DNA from: Armigeres subalbatus | Taxonomy: Eukaryota > Arthropoda > Insecta > Diptera > Culicidae | Reading direction: 5' to 3' | DNA: 64,000 nucleotides | NCBI RefSeq assembly: GCF_024139115.2 | Contig: NC_085141.1 | Span: forward strand, 180,551,047-180,615,046 | In this document: piece by piece, positions 57,350-64,000 of the stretch | Layout: the number at the start of each line of letters is the position of its first letter | Numbering within the stretch: position 1 is the first letter of the stretch | The notes under the pieces: generated by a model | The model's database searches: none | What the model was told of the DNA's origin: nothing | The model's input: the letters and a program-made list of their open reading frames with translations, nothing else | Program-made: the position numbers and the translations under genes

Positions 57350-57945
57350 ATCACAGTTCTGCGTGGTGAATGTTCGCATTCAAGTGTTTCTCCCTCTGCG
57401 TTGGTGGGACGCCCGCAAGAAGAATAGTGTTATTGTGGATCGAAATGATCACAATTCTGCGTGGTGGGACGCCCGCATTCATGTGTTTCTTCCTCTGCGT
57501 TGGTTGGACGCCCGCAAGAAGAACGGTGTTATTGCAAATCGCAATGATCACAATTTTGCGTTGTGGGACGCCCGCATTCTAGTGTTTCTTCCTCTGCGTT
57601 GGTGGGACGCCCGCAAGAAGAACGGTGTTATTGTGGATCGGAATGATCATCAATTCTGCGTGGTGGGACGCGCGCATTCTAGCGTTTCTTCCTCTGCGTT
57701 GGTGGGACGCCCGCAAGAAGAACGGTGTTATTGTGGTTCGGAATGATTACAATTCTGCGTGGTGGGACGCCCGCATTCTAGTGTTTCTTCCTCTGCGTTG
57801 GTGGGACGCTCGCAAGAAGAATGGTGTTATTGTGGATCGAAATGATCACAATTCTGCGTGGTGGGACGCCCGCATTCAAGTGTTTCTTCCTCTGCGTTGG
57901 TGGGACTCTCGCAAGAAGAACCGTGTTATTGTGGATTTGAGTCAC
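57350..57945 (+). repeat. 99-bp minisatellite, ~6 copies
   Basis: TTCTGCGTGGTGGGACGCCC recurs at exact 99-base steps (57454, 57553, 57652, 57751, 57850). Units contain TTCCTCTGCGTTGGTGGGAC and GCAAGAAGAACGGTGTTATT. Because 99 is a multiple of three, long open frames run through the array. Confidence 0.9.
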
Positions 57946-58483
57946 AGTTTATCCAAGAGCCTCTTTCTCATCGATGGTCGATGGCCTACAAGTAGTTTGA
58001 TGCTGCGAATCCGAAAGGTCACAGGTACACGAGAGGTTTGATTCAAACTGAGAATAGATATGCGGCCATGATTTATAGCTGTTTTTTTACTTGCGGTATG
58101 GTTGTTGTTGCTGGTTGTTTGACAACTGTGAATGCACAGTGGATTGGACATGTATTCGAGAAAAGTAGAAGTAGTGGTAGTGATTTGAAGTACAAATGAA
58201 ATGTTACTTCACGAGTTGCGAATACAACTGCGAGTCAAGAGGCCCACTGCACGGGAGTTCATTGAGAGTGCTTTCCATATTTAGGTGTGCCACTATTTAT
58301 GTTCTTCGTTTATGAAATTCGATGCTGACAATACAATGGTGTGCCAGGAATGGTTGTTTGCTGCAAGATGCTTTCGTATCATGATGAGAGAGCAACCGAA
58401 TGATACACAATATGTCGTAGGTGTTATTTTTTTCCATGCAGAAGAAAAGGGTGACAGCATTTTTTTTTTGAGAAGAGAGGAGA

Positions 58484-58660
58484 TGTGTGGCATTGGACAG
58501 GCCTATTATCATAAACAGGCCTAGCAAGCATGTGTCAAATGACAGATCCTGTTTGTCATCGTGAGTACACACATTCACAGTCAGTCGATCCCATCTTTCT
58601 CGCGAGTGCAGGTAGTGCAAACATGATGGGTGATTAATATGCGCGATGTTGAATTGCACA
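58484..58660 (+). repeat. right LTR, 177 bp
   Basis: Identical by eye to 55515-55691. It is preceded by the purine tract and followed by target copy ATGAG. Confidence 0.88.
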
Positions 58661-58665
58661 ATGAG

Positions 58666-60790
58666 GTTAGCATATTTCTACCGACATAATGTGAGTGACA
58701 TGTGTGTCTGATAAACTTAAGATGCTTCTCATTTCCCAAGTTTAAAAAAATAAGTTAGTTTTGATTTAGATTTGGGAAATGAGACACACAAATGTGAAAT
58801 GCTATTAAATATATGCATTTAATTGACTTGCGGCTTTTCATGAAAAGCCAATGCGATGAAGAATCATTTTAATTCACGATGATTTCGAGTTTCCGATTTC
58901 TAAAAAAAGTGAAGTAACCAAAGAGAATTATTGAGGTTATCACAAAAGCCATTGGGCTATTTATCGTCAGATTTTTTGTTTTCATAAAAAGGAATGTCGC
59001 CATGTTGAAATTATGATCAATGTCATAGCCGTGATTGAAAAAATACATCAATTACGATCAAATTGATTATTCATTAGTGGAAATAAATTATTTCAAAGGT
59101 TTTCTGATAGAAGTACAGTTGCTTTATTGAAAACTATTTGAAATTGAAATATTTTGAGCAGTTTAGAAAATTATTTAATTTCCTATTTTCATGTGATTAT
59201 TCGATAATTTCGAGGCGCGTTGATTTTAAGCTTCTACAAACTCAATATTCACGATAAATTTGGTTGCGCATATCATTCTGGTGTATGAACTACTAAAACA
59301 ATACTTCATTTTCAACATCAACCATTACAAGTAAAATAAGAAGTTTCATTTTCCACACAAAAGGGGATATTGTTATCTGGTGAAAATAAAAACAAAGGCA
59401 ATGGAATGACAATAAATTTAATTCATAATATAAAATTGAAACAGTTTTATTGTTACTCTTATGATGGTCACGACAACCTCTTATAGAGTATCAACAAATT
59501 CAATACAATGTTTTATTGCAGTTTTATTATTACTCTTAATACGGTTTTAATAACTTCTTCTAGATTGGTCCATTAGGCCGGAAGGCTATCTTAATGATGT
59601 TAGGAAGAGGTTTTGGTGGAGTTATTAGTTTTATTAGCAACTGGTCATGAAAACCTCTTATAGATCATGATAAATCCTAAAATGTTACTTGGGCGCGGAA
59701 CGTGTCAACCGGGTGGGACTGCCAGGGCTCAGGATGGTGTGAGGGTCCTCCAGCACATCGTTGCACTAGAACACGCCATTTCGACTGGAGCGAGATTTGC
59801 CCCATGCTTTCGGAATCTCCGGGAAGTTGAGCGGTGGGGTTGAACGTTAGCTCTGGTTTGGGGGATTTTTTTGAGAGACCTACTTGTGGATTTCGCTTGT
59901 AGTGTGGTGTTGTTTTGCTCTTGATGATCTCGACTTTTCAAACATTTTCCATTAATGTCCATGTCGGGTGATGACACACTAGGCGCAAGTATGAAAAAGG
60001 CAATTAACATTCAAGCACTTGCGCTGTTGTATGTTGTTCAACATAAACGAAAAACTTGGCGCTGATAACTTATAGTTTGTTCATTTTCCCCGAGACTTCC
60101 CATATTTACACCAAATCTCATGGAAATTGAAATCTCTGATCTACGGTATGGAGACGGTGATAGGAAACTGATTTTTTTCCGAAGTTGAATAAATAAAAAT
60201 TCATGTCTTATTTAGTTTGTACACTTCTCTTCATTTCCTTTATTTTTTCATGCAAAAATCCCACAGTAATATATTGTGAAATAATTCCCATCAATCTACA
60301 ATGTACAATATTTAGCTTTGTTGTTCAAAAAGTATCTTTATTTCGCGATTGTTTATGCAAATAACCCTGAATAACTAAACTGTATTACAGCTACAAATTA
60401 TACACAGTGGCGCATATAAAGCTAGTATTTATTTATGTTTTATTTACAGTAGAAACATTAAATTATTGTATAAAGTCAAAGAAATAAAATTGATTTAAAA
60501 CCATTACCTTTTAATAAACACAGTCTTGTATTTTTTCAAATATTGTTTGTTTCAAAAACAAATAAACAGAAAATTTTGCCCTAAAATGAAATTAAAAATC
60601 CTACATAAAAACCAAAAGAAACAGTCTATAGGTTGTCGAATTTTAGTGTGATTAATCACGATTGCCGAGAACTTTGAAAAGTTAAATGAAATTGCCAAAA
60701 CATTAGTACGTGAATAATTGAGAACTTTTAAAAAGTTGCTAGACTAGTTCCTAATCCCTCACCAAATCAGAATTCAATTGTAGGAGACCC
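58666..60790. other. AT-rich intergenic sequence
   Basis: Mostly featureless. The GC-richer patch 59695-60010 has a minus-strand open frame (SLKKIPQTRANVQPHRSTS) without known domain. GCCCAAGTAACA-like motifs at 55168 and 59680 are weakly inverted (see rejected). The 3'UTR of gene C should lie toward 60420-60790, where TTTATT (AATAAA on the minus strand) occurs near 60426. Confidence 0.4.
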
Positions 60791-60846
60791 TATCGCGCAT
60801 AGATCTTCAGTGCAATCCGTGGCATGACCGTGGCATCACGCAGTTG

Positions 60847-61068
60847 TTATAATTCCGGTGACATTGCCTCCCGTTTGATGGTGATTGCTTCGCTCAGGGC
60901 CGGACTCAGGGCCAGTGCCGGATTGGCCACTGCAATGATGTGCCCTCCGGAGGACGAGATCACCTGCACGCCCAGTGAGCCGTCGTGCGGTATCAGCGAT
61001 CGGGCCGTGTGCCGTAGGTTGTCCGAAAATTCGTGCTCGTTCAGATCCCGGTCGATTCCGTTTCCAGT
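60847..61068 (-). CDS. gene C, last exon
   Basis: 222 bases from acceptor TGCTTTCAG to TAA. Strong Gly/Ser/Ala codon pattern and higher GC than the surroundings. Confidence 0.7.
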   Translation of the reverse strand, partial: TGNGIDRDLNEHEFSDNLRHTARSLIPHDGSLGVQVISSSGGHIIAVANPALALSPALSEAITIKREAMSPEL

Positions 61069-61492
61069 CTGAAAGCATTGGTATTGGGTGAGTTTGAGAA
61101 TCATCAATTTTTAAACGATGAGGGGTATTTACTTGAACTGGTGACGAACTTGAATTGCTAAAACTAAATCGAGAATCTGTGTCATCAAATTCGGATCGAG
61201 TGAATCTGAAATAGAATAAGCAGAAAAAAAAGACTCATTTATAAAAACAATTAAATATATGATGCTACAGAAACAGCAACAAATTCGACTTCTTCCAAAT
61301 GCGAATAAATTTTTGACTCGATTTTGAGTGGCTTTATGGATCCGGCTCAAAATGTCGGCTCCTCTGGAAGGGTCAACTTTACCACTAACATACTCACGAA
61401 AATTTACTTGAATCGGTTAGGTCGAAAGGTTTGTCCGTCATGTGTTGGTACAGCGACGCCGTCGAAAGGTCCCTATTGTCATCGGAGTTTTC
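60847..61492 (-). CDS. gene C: last three exons of an unrecognised gene
   Basis: On the minus strand three exons join in phase: 61492-61398 (ENSDDNRDLSTASLYQHMTD, then KPFDLTDSSKF), 61205-61133 (FTRSEFDDTDSRFSFSNSSS, then SPVQ) and 61068-60847 (TGNGIDRDLNEHEFSDNLRH ... ITIKREAMSPEL, stop TAA). Acceptors CTTCCCAG, TATTTCAG and TGCTTTCAG and donors C|GTGAGT and CAA|GTAAAT are good, and phases 2 and 0 agree. The encoded tail is Ser/Asp-rich, then a more ordered part (SLIPHDGSLGVQVISSSGGH) that could be a small globular domain. I do not recognise the family. Upstream exons must lie beyond 61492, perhaps outside the window. The stop is followed by 18 more open codons. Confidence 0.65.
61133..61205 (-). 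CDS. gene C, second-last exon
   Basis: 73 bases between TATTTCAG and CAA|GTAAAT. Of the three frames only the one that links both neighbours in phase gives a low-complexity Ser/Phe/Asp sequence in keeping with them. Confidence 0.65.
61398..61492 (-). CDS. gene C, third-last exon
   Basis: 95 bases from acceptor CTTCCCAG to donor TTTTC|GTGAGT. Reads in one frame with no stop and ends in phase 2, which the next exon completes as TCA (Ser). Confidence 0.65.
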
Positions 61493-61499
61493 CTGGGAA

Positions 61500-64000
61500 G
61501 AAAATAAATGAGGGAAAAATCGTTGTTAGTGTTTGAGAAATAGACAAGGTTAGTGTGGGATGCGGTTTCCTGTATCACCATCTCCAACTAATTCTAATTC
61601 GTGCATTAAGCGCTAAGAAATAGTTAACTACGTTGTACATATATTTAATTAGGTTTTCTACCGAAAATACACAACTGTTTGTACATTGCATTCATATCTC
61701 GCACTGAGTATCAACAAGTCTTTCTACATTGAGGAAATTCTCATGATCGCCTTTATTTTTTGCTAATAATCTCACCGAAGCATCGCATTTTTTGTGTTTC
61801 TTCAGCAATACACATTTTGTCATTATTTTAAAAATGAAACCTGACACAAATTATTCATAACTGAAAAAGTGAAATAATAATATTCCCGCGATACTAAGTG
61901 CGAAATACGAAATGTTGGCACAGAAGACTGTACTTGATATTGCGGAAGCGATAAGCGGTAAGCAGTATATCTAGCACATGAGTCAATTGAGCCAGGTTTG
62001 GAAGATTTGTACTGTGAAAACCATGTGGCTGTTGTTGTGCATGTACAAAAGCCAAATTTTGTGAGAAAATACATTTCTGAGAAAATTTCTATTGTTGTTT
62101 TTTATTGTGCGTTGATGGATGGATTTGAAGTTTGTTTTGATATATTTTGTGTTGGTATTATGAAATCACTGTTTTATTATAGGTTTAGAAAATAGACTAC
62201 TAATAATACCATATTTGGTTGCTACGTTTGTTCAATAATTAGTTCTATTAGTTGATCCTTAACTATTAACTGCTGTTATTTTAATCTAATAAATTATTAT
62301 AATTCCAACTTCAGTTCATATGTACAATAAATGGCTTTCAAGAATAGAAGTAATAAACTATAGAGGAAGACTGTCGTTGCGGTTTCCTTTGTTACCATTA
62401 CTAAACATGGTGTGTTAAACTGTTAAAACGTAGGAAGTTTGTTTTGACTTTTTGCTTCCAGCCTATCTATGTTTGCTAGTGACGACAATAATAAGCTTCC
62501 TCTGTAGTTTAAAACTTCTTTTCTTTCAAGGAATCAGTTCTACGAAATGTTTATCAAATACCTGGAAAGAAAACCCATCTCCATATTTATTGTACTTTTG
62601 GGTAATTTAAGATTCTAAATCCAACTAGTGGATAGATTTTTTCTAAATTCTATATAAGAACCTACCTAATTCTGTATAAAAACTTGTATAATAATAATAT
62701 CTTACAATTTTGCAAACTTTAATTGCTGTATAAGACCCTAAATTATCTAAGAAGGGAAAGGATGGTCAATATGCGCCCCCTAAGCAAATCTCTCAAATTA
62801 ATAATGATTTCATCCGGAATAGTGTAATTTCGAAGTGTTTATCAATAATCTCGCATATCAGTAACTATATGGTCCAACAAATTTTAAGAAAATCCAACAA
62901 TATTGCAAGGAAAAGATTCCAAAAAAGTGCAATTTCATTTAAAATGAATGACGCTGGGCAATATGCGCCACCCAAAAATGATAATCAAAATATTCCAATA
63001 TTTTTCACAGAAATAGTCACACTCTTATGCAAAAGATTAGTGTCAGCACCGTAAACACCGAAATTGCATCGGAAAGAGCCAAAAAACATTTTGTTTTAAA
63101 AAATTTAAACACAGAGTTTTCGACAAAGTTTTTTGTGTAACGGCTTACAAATGTTTTTTGGCTCAAGCCTCTTAGGATTTTGAGACAAAAGTTGGGTTAA
63201 TAACTAAGAAAACGTGGTGGCGCATTTTACCCAACCGGCGCATTTCATACGTATTTTCCCAACAAATTATCACAAGTCAGTCAAAAAGGTGCTTGGTGCG
63301 GTTTCGCAGAACCCCGACCAATTATTATATTGAATTAGTTTTTTTCTTCTGTTTCTTAAGTGACTGGATTAGAAGAATCTGCTTACACTAAATTACGCTC
63401 ATCTTATTATGTTGCCAACTTGCATTTTTGCTCAACCACCATCCAAGTGACATTACGGGAGTGTTCACTTCTAAAGCTTTCAGGCTACCTACAGAGTGCA
63501 AACAAGTCAGTTTCTTGTTGCTACTTTATTAAGGAGTGTAATGAAATGAATCTACGCTATTTCTAAAATAAATCTAATATATTTTAGCTCTTGTGTTTAA
63601 ATTTGCCATAATAATAATTGGGCGATACCATACCAATACTTCCGCCTTACCAACAGGCATTTGTTTACTTTAATTGATATGTAGACGATTTGACAGTTCA
63701 ATAGGTAGACTTGGCTTAACTATTTGCGCAACTCTACAATATAATCGACTGTGATTGGAATAATATCGATAATTTTCAAAAAATAATTAATCAAATTTTG
63801 TGTTGAAGAAAATGATTAAAATGTTTGCTGTCGAACAAGTTTTTGATTATTTGCGGAACTGCTTTCACAGTTGGAACGTTAGAAGCAAAATTGTTGTTTG
63901 TCTGCATTGCTTCTTCGCAATTTTTGCAGTAGTGTTTACATTTAACACAGTCGATAATACGGTAATCCATTTATTGAAAAATGTATGGATATCACACTGT
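61500..64000. other. AT-rich sequence, upstream side or intron of gene C
   Basis: No further exon is convincing. Motifs near 62640-62750 resemble the MITE at 27342. AATATGCGCC occurs at 62769 and 62959 and GGCGCAT in the reverse sense near 63221-63240, perhaps part of a TIR element that I cannot delimit. Confidence 0.35.

Larger units (their letters stand above)
55515..58660 (+). mobile_element. non-autonomous LTR retrotransposon, 3146 bp
   Basis: Two identical 177-bp direct repeats (55515-55691, 58484-58660) begin TGTGTGG and end GCACA. The 5-bp target duplication ATGAG lies at 55510-55514 and 58661-58665. A tRNA-type primer site, TGGCGATCCTGCCAGGA, starts 3 bases after the left LTR. The purine tract GAGAAGAGAGGAGA directly precedes the right LTR. 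Orientation therefore is plus. The 2.8-kb interior has no gag, protease, RT or integrase motif; it carries AT-rich sequence and a 99-bp minisatellite. Identical LTRs imply recent insertion. It resembles LARD/TRIM-type elements moved by an unknown autonomous partner. Confidence 0.88.

Noticed and set aside
55168..59690. GCCCAAGAAACA and TGTTACTTGGGC as TIRs of a larger host element around the LTR element
   Set aside because: Only a dozen bases match, no target duplication is found, and internal sequence shows no further inverted symmetry.
1..64000. endogenous viral elements, which are common in Aedes genomes
   Set aside because: No frame on either strand showed recognisable viral polymerase, nucleoprotein or glycoprotein motifs.

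Overview
The window looks like nuclear DNA of a culicine mosquito, most likely Aedes. The reasons are widely spaced exons with long introns packed with transposons, dispersed tRNA-headed SINEs resembling the Aedes Feilai type, many short TIR elements (MITEs), degraded non-LTR retrotransposons, and insect CLIP-domain serine protease genes. The species assignment is inference; no database search was possible.

Three multi-exon genes can be supported. Gene A (+, coding exons between 2955 and 14200) encodes a secreted 423-residue CLIP-domain trypsin-like protease. Gene B (+, 35160 or 35130 to 47679) encodes a 499-residue (or 509-residue) paralogue with two CLIP domains. Both have a tiny signal-peptide exon ending in phase 1, then a long intron, then a CLIP exon. 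The first exon of gene B lies 10.2 kb upstream of its second. Both proteins keep the catalytic His/Asp/Ser, the trypsin-type Asp and an R|VVGG activation site, so they are probably zymogens of haemolymph cascades (clotting, melanisation or Toll). Gene C (-, 60847-61492) is the 3' end of a gene I do not recognise. Its last three exons splice in phase, and the stop codon is followed by 18 further open codons. A long Thr/Pro-rich ORF (3629-4486) sits in intron 1 of gene A and may be an alternative exon.

Layout. 1-2500: satellite, SINE fragment, MITE, dead LINE. 2955-14200: gene A; its 7.8-kb intron 2 holds a 4.6-kb stack of elements nested in one another and a dead mariner-like transposase. 14.9-20.8 kb: LINE fragments broken by MITEs and a SINE, a degenerate satellite, and a second, near-intact copy of the outer element of the gene A stack. 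20.8-35 kb: mostly sequence with nothing recognisable, plus several SINEs and MITEs. 35.1-47.7 kb: gene B, with intron 1 full of LINE fragments and MITEs. 47.9-54.8 kb: MITEs, a Helitron-like element carrying a 151-bp satellite, hAT-like and Jockey-like remnants. 55.5-58.7 kb: a young non-autonomous LTR element with identical 177-bp LTRs. 60.8-61.5 kb: gene C. 61.5-64 kb: AT-rich, nothing recognised.

I found no rRNA, functional tRNA gene, CRISPR array or recognisable endogenous virus. The most distinctive signals are the nested insertion stack with readable target duplications, the complete non-autonomous LTR element, the matching alternative starts before exon 2 of both proteases, and the possible stop readthrough in gene C.
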